DNA of 64,000 nt from Alphaproteobacteria bacterium (GTDB lineage Bacteria; Pseudomonadota; Alphaproteobacteria; UBA6615). Position 1 is the stretch's first letter; every line of letters begins with the position of its first letter. The notes beneath the pieces are model-generated. The model made no database searches, was not told the origin of the DNA, and saw only the letters and a program-made list of their open reading frames with translations. The translations under genes and the position numbers were made by a program. Below are positions 55,992-64,000 of the stretch, piece by piece. Location of the stretch: the NCBI GenBank assembly GCA_028279245.1, contig JANQOE010000023.1:1-64000 (forward strand). The letters are read 5' to 3'.

Positions 55992-57266
55992 ATGGATTCG
56001 CAAGCTGCCGATACTAAGGTGCTTGTTCCAACACGTGGGGCCTGTATGCAATCCGCCTTGAACCCGGTTGCCGGTCGAGGGACCTCCTCACCAGAGCTGT
56101 TGCTCCAGGAATTGATCAAACGAATCGAGCGCAATCCAAGCGGCCGCAAAGCCATTCACCTCGGCCTGTCGAAGCTCCGCCCCGTTAACCGGCAGCCCCA
56201 TCATGTGCGCATTGCCCACAACACCTTCGAAGACCAGGTGCGCAACCTGGAAGGACAATTGTTCCTGCCGAGCAACGGCGACATCGTGTTCGTCATTGCC
56301 ACTGGCGTGGATCTGGAGGCCATCGACGAGGGCATCCTAAAGATTCGGCACCTGTTTGCCGAAGACCCGCTGATGGAACTCGACGAGAGCCCGGGGACCG
56401 GCGATTTCTGCACCTGGTACGACCTTGACGAGGAGTTCGAGAACTTCCAGAGGTTGGGCCAGGATCTCGCTGCGCAGTTGAAGCTTCGGCAGCATCGCGG
56501 CGCCAACAAGCCCCAGAAACGGATGCGGAAGCCGCTGACTCCGGCGGCGCTCCAGGAAATGGAAAAGGCGCTGGCGCAGGCCGACTTGTCTAGCCTGACC
56601 CGGCAGCAGCCGATCTGCGCCATCAAGGCCGGGGCGGACCCGGTCATCGTGATGAAGGAGTTCTACGTCTCCATTCGTGACCTGGCGGGACAAATCGCCG
56701 GGGATGTTGACCTGACTTCGGACCGGTGGCTGTTCCAGCGGCTGACCCAAACACTGGATCGGCGCGTGCTGTCCCAGTTCGGCCGATTGGAAAAAGGCGA
56801 TACCTGGCGGTACTTCTCGCTTAACCTGAATGTCGCGACGGTGCTGGCGCCCGAGTTTCTGAAGTTCGACGGTGCCCTGCGGTCAGGCGCGCGCGGCACG
56901 ATCAGCATCGAGTTGCCGCCGGCCGATGTCTTTAGCGACGCCTCCGCGTTCGTATTCGCCCGCGACTTCCTGCGGGCCCGCGGCTATCGCGTGTGCCTGG
57001 ACGGGCTCACCCATTTCATCGCGCCAATGATCGACCGGGCGCGGCTGGGCGTCGACCTGCTGAAGCTGCAGTGGGATCCCGAACTGGCTGAGTCGGGCAG
57101 CGAGCTACGCAAGAAAGAATTGACGGAATTCGTCAAGCGGGCCGGTGCCGCCCGCGTCATTCTATGCCGTTGCGACGATCAACGTGCCGTCGACTACGGT
57201 TCCGCGCTGGGGATCTTCATGTTCCAAGGGCGTCATCTGGACGGCCTGGTCGCCGATAAACCCTAA
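55992..57266 (+). CDS. Hypothetical protein with degenerate GGDEF/EAL-like domains
   Basis: GTISIELPPADVFSDASAFVFARDFLRARGYRVCLDGLTHF ... GIFMFQGRHLDGLV resembles the C-terminal half of EAL domains; no EAL or GGDEF signature present. Confidence 0.6.
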   Translation: MDSQAADTKVLVPTRGACMQSALNPVAGRGTSSPELLLQELIKRIERNPSGRKAIHLGLSKLRPVNRQPHHVRIAHNTFEDQVRNLEGQLFLPSNGDIVFVIATGVDLEAIDEGILKIRHLFAEDPLMELDESPGTGDFCTWYDLDEEFENFQRLGQDLAAQLKLRQHRGANKPQKRMRKPLTPAALQEMEKALAQADLSSLTRQQPICAIKAGADPVIVMKEFYVSIRDLAGQIAGDVDLTSDRWLFQRLTQTLDRRVLSQFGRLEKGDTWRYFSLNLNVATVLAPEFLKFDGALRSGARGTISIELPPADVFSDASAFVFARDFLRARGYRVCLDGLTHFIAPMIDRARLGVDLLKLQWDPELAESGSELRKKELTEFVKRAGAARVILCRCDDQRAVDYGSALGIFMFQGRHLDGLVADKP

Positions 57267-57270
57267 GACG

Positions 57271-57840
57271 CTATTCGCGGGGCGCGTGCTTCGCGAGGAT
57301 CCGCTGCAGCGTTCGCCGGTGCATGTTCAAGCGCCGGGCCGTCTCCGAAACATTGCGGCCGCACTGTTCGAACACCCGTTGAATATGTTCCCAGCGAATG
57401 CGGTCGGCGGACATCGGCCGTTCCGGCGGCGGCGGTAGCTCTTCGCCGTCAGCAAGCAGTGCCGACACAACGGCATCCGCGTCGGCAGGTTTCGGCAGAT
57501 AGTCGACGGCACCGGCTTTCACAGCGGCGACTGCCGTAGCGATGTTGCCGTAGCCGGTGAGCATGATGACGCGCACGCCGGGGCGGGCCCGGCGCAGGGC
57601 CTGCACCACGTCCAGACCGCTGCCGTCCTCCAACCGCAAATCGACCACCGCGTAGGCCGGCGGGGTCGCGGCGGCGACGGCCATGCCTTCCTCAACGCTT
57701 TCGGCGGTTGCGACAGTAAAGCCGCGACGCTCCATCGCTTTGGCAAGCTGCAGACGCAGATTGCGCTCGTCATCGACGATCAGTAGCGAGCGGTCCGAGA
57801 TGGTTGCCTGTGCTGGTGCTTCGAGGGTTTGTAGCATCAC
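57271..57840 (-). CDS. RegA/ActR/PrrA family redox response regulator
   Basis: LLIVDDERNLRLQLAKAMERRGFTVATAESVEEG ... Fis-like HTH WEHIQRVFEQCGRNVSETARRLNMHRRTLQRILAKHAPRE. Confidence 0.95.
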   Translation of the reverse strand: MMLQTLEAPAQATISDRSLLIVDDERNLRLQLAKAMERRGFTVATAESVEEGMAVAAATPPAYAVVDLRLEDGSGLDVVQALRRARPGVRVIMLTGYGNIATAVAAVKAGAVDYLPKPADADAVVSALLADGEELPPPPERPMSADRIRWEHIQRVFEQCGRNVSETARRLNMHRRTLQRILAKHAPRE

Positions 57841-59189
57841 TCAACGGCCTCCGATGGGTCCTTGGCCTGTACCTCTAACATGGAACGATTCCAAGTCACG
57901 TCAACTTGGGCACCGCGGATGCGCCGATTGGTGAAGCGGATGCGGCCCCCCGTCTGCCCCAACAGAGTCTGGGCGATAAAGACGCCTAACCCCATATGTT
58001 CGCCGCCGCGGCGGCTCGATACGTAGGGCTCGCCGAGGCGGTCCAGCATCGCCGGGGCAAACCCCGGCCCGTCGTCCTGCACGATGATTTCGATGGTTGA
58101 TTCCGTCCACCGGCACTCGATCATCACCTGGGTCCGCGCAAATTGGACAGCGTTCTGGATGATGTTGCCCAGCCCATGCACGAGTTCCGGGCTGCGGCGG
58201 ACACGGGGCTCCAGGCTGCCGTCGATGCTGGTTGCGGTAATCTCGATCCGGGCCAGGCCGCCCTGATGCTGGGTGACCGCCGCGCTGACCAAGACCGACA
58301 CCGGTAGCTCAGAATAGGGCGACTGGTCGTCGGCCTCCGAGCGTTGTCCCAGTTCGGCCAAGATGTTGCGGCAGCGATCCGCCTCCGCTTGGAGAATCTG
58401 CACATCCTCTGCAAAGGGGCTGTCGGGCGGGACCTCGCGGGTCAGTTCCTTAACCGTAACGGCGATGGTCGCCAATGGGCTGCCGAGTTCATGAGCAGCC
58501 GCGGCGGCCAACGCGCCGAGGGAGGAGACCCGTTGCTCCTTCGCCAGGGCCAGTTGGGATGCATTCAGCGCATCCCCCATGCGGCGCCGTTCCGCCGACA
58601 CGCTGCCAGCATAGGCGGCCACGAAAACAATGCCGAGAACCACGGCTATCCAGGTGCCAAAGATGAGAATGCGGCTGATCTCGCCGGGGGTGACCCCCGG
58701 CGGCAACGGCAGATGCCAGATCGCCAGCACGGTGGCGCAGGCCACGGACAAGCCGCCGAGGGCGGCGGTGTTGCGGCGGGGTAGCAAAGTGGCGGAGACG
58801 GTCACCGGCGCCAACAGCAGCAAGGCAAAGGGGTTGCTGAGGCCGCCGGTGAGGTAAAGCAGCACCGTGAGTTGAACAGCGTCGAACGCCAGATAGCCGG
58901 TGATTTCCGAATTGGTCGGGCGGAGGCGAGTGGGACGCAACAGGCCTGCCCAAGTGTTGAGCAGAACCGCGGCGGCGACCGCCGAGAAGGCTGGGACCAA
59001 CGGGATATGGAGGCCGAAACCGTAGTGGACGACCACCAGGGTCGCGGCTTGACCGGCAATCGCCACCCAACGGATCGCGGTCAGCGTGCGCAGGCTGACT
59101 CCGCCGGATGCCACCGGCGCTTCGCCGGCACGCGCTGGTTCGACTGGTCGTGAGGCCATGTCCGATGCTGGATCCGTGCGCGGCGGCAC
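57837..59189 (-). CDS. RegB/ActS/PrrB family redox-sensing histidine kinase
   Basis: GGLSNPF quinone-site heptapeptide; H-box AAAAAHELGSPLATIAVT; redox Cys region EADRCRNILAELGQR. Confidence 0.95.
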   Translation of the reverse strand: MPPRTDPASDMASRPVEPARAGEAPVASGGVSLRTLTAIRWVAIAGQAATLVVVHYGFGLHIPLVPAFSAVAAAVLLNTWAGLLRPTRLRPTNSEITGYLAFDAVQLTVLLYLTGGLSNPFALLLLAPVTVSATLLPRRNTAALGGLSVACATVLAIWHLPLPPGVTPGEISRILIFGTWIAVVLGIVFVAAYAGSVSAERRRMGDALNASQLALAKEQRVSSLGALAAAAAHELGSPLATIAVTVKELTREVPPDSPFAEDVQILQAEADRCRNILAELGQRSEADDQSPYSELPVSVLVSAAVTQHQGGLARIEITATSIDGSLEPRVRRSPELVHGLGNIIQNAVQFARTQVMIECRWTESTIEIIVQDDGPGFAPAMLDRLGEPYVSSRRGGEHMGLGVFIAQTLLGQTGGRIRFTNRRIRGAQVDVTWNRSMLEVQAKDPSEAVE

Positions 59190-59197
59190 TCAAGCCG

Positions 59198-60238
59198 TTA
59201 CGCGGCGGGCGAGGCGGTGGCGACGCCGGCTTCGCCGAAACTAGCCATGCCGGTGTGACAAGCGACCGCCGCGCGGACCAAGCCGATCGCCAGCGCGGCG
59301 CCGCTGGCCTCCCCCAGCCGCATGCCGAGATCGAACAACGGTTCCTTGCCAAGAAGTTCGGCTAGCCAGCCGTGGGCGGGTTCCGCCGACCGATGGGACA
59401 CCAGGCAGTGGTCGAGACTTGCGGATTCCGCCGCATGAAGGGCCGCCGCCGCCGCGCCACAGACATAGCCATCCAGCAACACTGGAATCCTCAGCAACCG
59501 GGCGCCGATAATCGCGCCGGCCATCGCGGCAATCTCGTGCCCGCCGAGGCAGCGCAGGGTTTGCAGCGGCTCGTCGGTCGTTACGGCGCGGTGCAGTTCG
59601 ACGGCGCGGCCGACCACCGCCGCCTTGTTCGCTAGGGCCGCACCGGTGACCCCGGTTCCGGGGCCCGTCCAATCCGCTGGGCCGCCACCGTACAGGGTGT
59701 GACAGATTGCCGCCGCCGCAGTTGTGTTGGCGATCCCCATCTCACCGACCGCGACCAAATCGAGGCCCGGTTCAACCGACGCCATGCCGTAGGCGAATGC
59801 GTTGAGGCATTCCTGTTCGGTAAGTGCCGGCCCGGTGGTGAAATCCACCGTCGGGTGATCGAGGGCCAGTTCGAGAACCCGCAGTTCGGCATCGACGATG
59901 CCGGCGAGTTGGTTCACGGCAGCGCCGCCGGCCTGGAAGTTTTGGACCATCTGGGCGGTGACGTCGGCGGGAAATGCCGAAACCCCGCGCGCGGCGACCC
60001 CGTGGTTGCCGGCAAAAACGCAGATGCGGGGACGGTCGACGGACGGCGGATGACGGCCCTGCCACATGGCCATCCACGCGGCGATCTCCTCAAGCCGGCC
60101 AAGCGCGCCGGGCGGCTTCGTGAGCACGGCTTCGCGCTGCCGCGCGGCTTCCGCCGCACCCGCGTCGGGCCCCGGTAGTTCGGCCAGCAAGGTCCGCAAT
60201 TCGGCAAAGCTGTTGATTGGCGAGTCCATCCATCCCAC
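59198..60238 (-). CDS. cobT: Nicotinate-nucleotide--dimethylbenzimidazole phosphoribosyltransferase
   Basis: ICVFAGNHGVAARGVSAFPADVTAQMVQNFQAGGAAVNQLA; GEMGIANTTAAAAI. Confidence 0.97.
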   Translation of the reverse strand: MGWMDSPINSFAELRTLLAELPGPDAGAAEAARQREAVLTKPPGALGRLEEIAAWMAMWQGRHPPSVDRPRICVFAGNHGVAARGVSAFPADVTAQMVQNFQAGGAAVNQLAGIVDAELRVLELALDHPTVDFTTGPALTEQECLNAFAYGMASVEPGLDLVAVGEMGIANTTAAAAICHTLYGGGPADWTGPGTGVTGAALANKAAVVGRAVELHRAVTTDEPLQTLRCLGGHEIAAMAGAIIGARLLRIPVLLDGYVCGAAAAALHAAESASLDHCLVSHRSAEPAHGWLAELLGKEPLFDLGMRLGEASGAALAIGLVRAAVACHTGMASFGEAGVATASPAA

Positions 60239-60275
60239 CCGGTCGCAATGCGCCTGCTATATAGGGAGTGCCGAA

Positions 60276-61067
60276 ATGCCACAACAGAACCAGTCTCAAT
60301 CCACGCCGGGTCAAAGTTCGCGCTTGGCCGTGAGCTTTCTTACGCGCGTGCCGGTCAATGCGGCCGGTGGTGATTTGCAGTCGGCGTTCTGGGCTTTTCC
60401 GTTGGTTGGCGCCGCGATCGGACTGATCGGCGGCGGCGTCTATGCGTTGGCGGTGCTGGCCGGATTGCCGTTGATGGCCGCGGTCATCCTGGCCTTCATG
60501 GCCATGGCCTGGCTGACCGGGGCGCTGCACGAAGACGGACTCGCCGATACGGCTGACGGTTTCGGCGGCGGGCGGGACCGTGAAGCTAAACTGGCCATCA
60601 TGCGTGACAGCCGGATCGGCAGCTATGGCGTGTTGACGCTGATCCTGGTGATGGGGCTGAAGATCACGCTGGTCACCCATATCGGCGCGCGGACCGGCGA
60701 GATCATCACGGTGGTCGCTGCATTGACCGCCGCTGCGGCGACCAGCCGTGGGGCGATGCTGTTCGTGCCGGTGTTGCTTGGTCCGGCGCGCGCGGACGGG
60801 TTGGGCCGTTCGGTTGCGGAGACTCTGCCCCTGCGACTGGTGGCGCCGGCCGTGCTGGCGGTCGCGGTGACGGGTATCGCCGGCTGGCACATCGGTTGGG
60901 TGCCGGCCACCGGGTCGATCATCGGGGCCAGCTTGGCTATTGTCGCGGTCGCCTGGTTGGCGGCACGGCAGATCGGCGGGTATACCGGCGATACCTTGGG
61001 TGCCGCCCAGCAAATCAGCGAAACCGCGAGCCTCGTCGCGCTGGCCGCGATGATCGGAGGGAGTTGA
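60276..61067 (+). CDS. cobS: Adenosylcobinamide-GDP ribazoletransferase
   Basis: LTRVPV, TGALHEDGLADTADGFGGGRDREAKLAIMRDSRIGSYG; start corrected to MPQQNQSQ. Confidence 0.95.
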   Translation: MPQQNQSQSTPGQSSRLAVSFLTRVPVNAAGGDLQSAFWAFPLVGAAIGLIGGGVYALAVLAGLPLMAAVILAFMAMAWLTGALHEDGLADTADGFGGGRDREAKLAIMRDSRIGSYGVLTLILVMGLKITLVTHIGARTGEIITVVAALTAAAATSRGAMLFVPVLLGPARADGLGRSVAETLPLRLVAPAVLAVAVTGIAGWHIGWVPATGSIIGASLAIVAVAWLAARQIGGYTGDTLGAAQQISETASLVALAAMIGGS

Positions 61068-61070
61068 CCC

Positions 61071-61697
61071 GTGACCGAAGTGACCCGCTGGTGGTGGATC
61101 CGCCACGCCCCCGTGACCTCGACCAACGGCCGCATCTACGGCCAGGGCGACCCGCCGGCCGACGCCGACAACCCGACCACCGCCGGCGCCTTGGCGCGCG
61201 CCCTGCCGGCAGATGCGGTGTTGGTCACCAGCCAACTGCAACGGACGCACCAAACCGCCAACGCAATCCGCGAGGGTGGTCTGGTCATGCCGGAACCGGT
61301 GGTCGAGCACGACCTGGCGGAACAGCATTTGGGCGACTGGCAGGGGAGAATGCGAGAGGAAGTGATCGCCGAGTTGGGTGACCATAACTTCTGGGTCGCC
61401 CCGGCGCGCCAGACACCGCCGAATGGCGAGAGCTTTGCGACGATGACTGAGCGGGTGTCGGCGGTGATCGACCGGCTGACCCAAACCTTCCTGGGCCGGG
61501 ACATCATTGCGGTCACCCACGGCGGGACCATCCGCGCCGCGTTGCGTCACGCTTTGGACTTGGACCCGGAGGCGGCCCTGGCGTTCCGGATCGACAACTG
61601 GTCGATCACGCGGGTGGACCATTACGGGCCGACGGACTCGCATCCCGACGGCTCATGGGCGGTGAGCGGGGTGAACATTCACGCGCCGGGTTATTGA
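61071..61697 (+). CDS. Histidine phosphatase family protein (alpha-ribazole phosphatase-like)
   Basis: WWWIRHAPVTSTNGRIYGQGDPPAD; IAVTHGGTIRAALRHAL; located in cob cluster. Confidence 0.9.
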   Translation: MTEVTRWWWIRHAPVTSTNGRIYGQGDPPADADNPTTAGALARALPADAVLVTSQLQRTHQTANAIREGGLVMPEPVVEHDLAEQHLGDWQGRMREEVIAELGDHNFWVAPARQTPPNGESFATMTERVSAVIDRLTQTFLGRDIIAVTHGGTIRAALRHALDLDPEAALAFRIDNWSITRVDHYGPTDSHPDGSWAVSGVNIHAPGY

Positions 61698-61714
61698 ACC
61701 GACGCCTTGGCGTG

Positions 61715-61885
61715 TTAGGTTCGCCCCCGTCGAATCAGGGAAGTCCGGTACGGTAACACCAAAGCCGGCGCTGCCCCCGCAACTGTAAGCGGCGAGACCC
61801 GGATCGAAATGCCACTGGTCAACCAGGACCGGGAAGGCGATCCGCGGTCGATGAACGCGAGCCAGGAGACCTATTCGGCGCAGGT
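61715..61885 (+). ncRNA. Cobalamin (B12/AdoCbl) riboswitch
   Basis: GGGAAGTCCGGTACGG...GCTGCCCCCGCAACTGTAAGCGGCGAG...ATGCCACTG...CCGGGAAGGCG...GAGCCAGGAGACC, the conserved B12-box architecture, upstream of cobU-cobW. Confidence 0.95.
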
Positions 61886-62476
61886 TTGAGTCGACAACCT
61901 CGGGCGGAGGCGGCGTTGGCAGATACGGTCACGAACGCGGCGCTGCCGCTTGTTACCCTGATTCTGGGCGGTGCCAGATCGGGCAAAAGTCGGTATGGCG
62001 AAGGCCTGATCGAGCAGCGACTCGGCACGCTCTACCGAGCGGCGACTTACATCGCCACGGCGGACGCACGCGACGCGGAGATGTCGGCGCGCATTGCCCG
62101 ACACCGGGCGCGGCGCGGCCCGGCCTGGCACACGGTCGAGGAGCCGACCGAGCTGGCAGAAGCGTTGGGGCTGTACACCGATCCAGAAAAACCGGTTCTG
62201 GTCGACTGTCTGACTCTCTGGCTGAGCAACATGCTGCTGGACGACCGCGATATCGAGCGTGAGTCGACGACGCTGCTGGACGCATTACGAGATGCGAAGG
62301 GGCCGGCACTGCTGATCGCCAATGAGGTCGGCTATGGCGTGGTGCCGGACAATGCGCTGGCGCGACGGTTTCGCGATGCAGCGGGGCTGTTGAACCAGGC
62401 TGTCGCGGAAGTAGCGGACAGTGTCGTATTGGTCACCGCCGGCTTGCCTGTGGTGTTGAAGGGAGAACGCAGTTGA
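61886..62476 (+). CDS. cobU: Bifunctional adenosylcobinamide kinase / adenosylcobinamide-phosphate guanylyltransferase
   Basis: LILGGARSGKSRYGEGLIEQ; YIATADARDAEMSARIARHRARRGPAWHTVEEP; LVDCLTLWLSNML. Confidence 0.96.
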   Translation: MSRQPRAEAALADTVTNAALPLVTLILGGARSGKSRYGEGLIEQRLGTLYRAATYIATADARDAEMSARIARHRARRGPAWHTVEEPTELAEALGLYTDPEKPVLVDCLTLWLSNMLLDDRDIERESTTLLDALRDAKGPALLIANEVGYGVVPDNALARRFRDAAGLLNQAVAEVADSVVLVTAGLPVVLKGERS

Positions 62477-63495
62477 ACCGGATTCCAGCAACGATCGTGA
62501 CGGGGTTTCTCGGCGCGGGCAAAACCAGCTTGATCCAACATCTGATTGCCAACGCCGATGGCCGGCGTATCGCGCTGATTATCAACGAGTTCGGCGATGT
62601 CGGTGTGGACCGGGAGTTGCTGCTGGGATGCGGTGATGAGAGTTGCGGTGCGGACGACATCGTCGAACTGGCCAATGGTTGCATCTGCTGCACGGTGGCC
62701 GACGATTTTCTGCCGACCATGCAAGCGTTGCTGGGGCGTGACGACGTGCCAGAACACATCGTTATCGAAACATCAGGATTGGCCCTGCCGAAGCCGCTGG
62801 TGAAAGCATTTGCCTGGCCGGAAGTGCGCAGCCGAGTGACGGTCGACGGCGTGGTCGCGGTGATCGACGGACCGGCGGTTGCCGCGGGTTTGTTCGCCAG
62901 CGACCCGGCGGCGGTGCAAGCGGCCCGGTTGGCGGACCCGTCACTGGATCACGACGATCCGCTGGAAGAACTGTTCGAAGACCAGGTGCAGTGCGCCGAC
63001 CTGATCGTGCTGAACAAGATCGACCTGCTGAACGGCGATGCCGGCGCCGTCGAAGCAGAGATCAAGACACGCGGCCGGCCGAACGTGCCGATTTTGGAGA
63101 CATCGCACGGGCGTATCGAGCCGCGGGTACTGACGGGCATCGGCGCGGCGGCGGAGTCGGATCTCGATACACGCCCGAGCCACCATGACAGCGCGGACGA
63201 TCACGACCATGACGATTTTGAAACGATGCGCGTGCCGCTGGGCGCCGTTACAGACGCCGACGCGCTGCAATCGCGGCTGACGTCACTGGCGGCGACCTAT
63301 GGCTGGCTCCGGGTGAAGGGATTCGTTGCGGTCGACGGCCGGCCGTTGCGGCACGTGGTGCAAGGCGTGGGGGCGCGCATTAACGGCTACTACGACCGCC
63401 CCTGGGGACCCGACGAACAGCGCCGGTCGGAGTTGGTGGTCATCGGGCGCCAAGGATTGGACCGTGCCGGAATCCTGCGCGACCTGCGCGGTTAG
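62473..63495 (+). CDS. cobW: CobW family GTP-binding protein
   Basis: VTGFLGAGKTSLIQHLI, ANGCICCTVADDF, LNKIDL; His/Asp-rich linker; downstream of cobU. Confidence 0.95.
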   Translation: MNRIPATIVTGFLGAGKTSLIQHLIANADGRRIALIINEFGDVGVDRELLLGCGDESCGADDIVELANGCICCTVADDFLPTMQALLGRDDVPEHIVIETSGLALPKPLVKAFAWPEVRSRVTVDGVVAVIDGPAVAAGLFASDPAAVQAARLADPSLDHDDPLEELFEDQVQCADLIVLNKIDLLNGDAGAVEAEIKTRGRPNVPILETSHGRIEPRVLTGIGAAAESDLDTRPSHHDSADDHDHDDFETMRVPLGAVTDADALQSRLTSLAATYGWLRVKGFVAVDGRPLRHVVQGVGARINGYYDRPWGPDEQRRSELVVIGRQGLDRAGILRDLRG

Positions 63496-63695
63496 AACAG
63501 GCAGAGAATGGCGTAACAGCTATCGAAATAGCGCGCGAAAACGACAAACAGGATCAGGTCGAGCAGGAAGCCGACCGCGGTGATCGGGAGTGCGACATAG
63601 AGCAGAAAGTACAGCAGTGCCCACAAGGTGAAGCGCGGTGCGGGAATGCGCTGTCCGAGGATTTCCTTGGGCCGGCCGAGTCGCATGGCCCGCAC
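63492..63695 (-). CDS. Small hypothetical membrane protein
   Basis: 67 aa with central hydrophobic helices LWALLYFLLYVALPITAVGFLLDLILFVVFARYF. Confidence 0.55.
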   Translation of the reverse strand: MRAMRLGRPKEILGQRIPAPRFTLWALLYFLLYVALPITAVGFLLDLILFVVFARYFDSCYAILCLF

Positions 63696-63715
63696 AAGCT
63701 AACGTCAGCCTATCC

Positions 63716-64000
63716 GTGACGCCAGCCAACACCACTCGCCTGCAATGGAACGCGTGCGACAAGGCGACATGGCGCGGGTATTTCGAGCAGATGTCATGGT
63801 CGTCCCTGGAACAGTCCTGGGCCTATGGCGATGCCGTCGCCGCGACCTCCGATGCGGCGGTGCAACGCGGTTGCCTGGTGGACGCGGACGGACATGTCGA
63901 AGCGATCGTGCAGGCGGCGGAGAAACGGATCGGCCGGTTGATTTCCTTCGTGCGCATCGTCCGCGGCCCGTTGCACCTTCAAGGTGCCGAGGGTTCGTTT
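63716..64000 (+). CDS. FemAB/GNAT-like protein, N-terminal part; truncated by the window edge
   Basis: Open frame from GTG 63716 to the window end, not in the ORF track: VTPANTTRLQWNACDKATWRGYFEQMSWSSLEQSWAYGDAVAATSDAAVQRGCLVDADGHVEAIVQAAEKRIGRLISFVRIVRGPLHL. Confidence 0.5.
   Translation, partial: MTPANTTRLQWNACDKATWRGYFEQMSWSSLEQSWAYGDAVAATSDAAVQRGCLVDADGHVEAIVQAAEKRIGRLISFVRIVRGPLHLQGAEGSF

Noticed and set aside
60090-61643. 517-aa minus-strand ORF
   Set aside because: Antisense to cobS and the phosphatase gene; low-complexity composition.

Overview
This is a GC-rich alphaproteobacterial chromosomal window, apparently Rhodospirillales-like. It is mostly ordinary metabolism, transport and regulation, with a few accessory patches. 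Read from the sequence, it contains: a type I secretion ABC transporter running off the left edge next to a FAS1-domain protein; an enolase-superfamily enzyme; a STAND-like NTPase with a 138-bp tandem TPR-like array next to a HigBA-type toxin-antitoxin pair; rmuC, def-fmt and a PAS histidine kinase; a TetR/SDR/NTF2 cluster; a tripartite tricarboxylate transporter (tctCBA); a same-strand run of MarR(4-Cys), secreted protein, hexameric tyrosine-coordinated heme protein (HTHP), redoxin and cupin; a sugar ABC importer with a phosphodiester glycosidase; an ECF41 sigma factor with a carboxymuconolactone decarboxylase; a KAP-type NTPase in lower-GC DNA; glnS; a TPR plus degenerate 2OG-oxygenase protein; a full pho/pst locus (phoR, pstSCAB, phoU, arsC, second phoU, phoB); an FGGY kinase; mmcB, hldE; a degenerate GGDEF/EAL-like protein; a RegA/RegB redox two-component pair; and a cobalamin cluster (cobT, cobS, cobC, B12 riboswitch, cobU, cobW). 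No rRNA, tRNA, CRISPR array or insertion sequence was recognised. The best candidate for an under-described system is the HTHP-redoxin cluster with its Cys-rich MarR regulator and a palindromic operator. All family calls are by eye from motifs; no searches were run.
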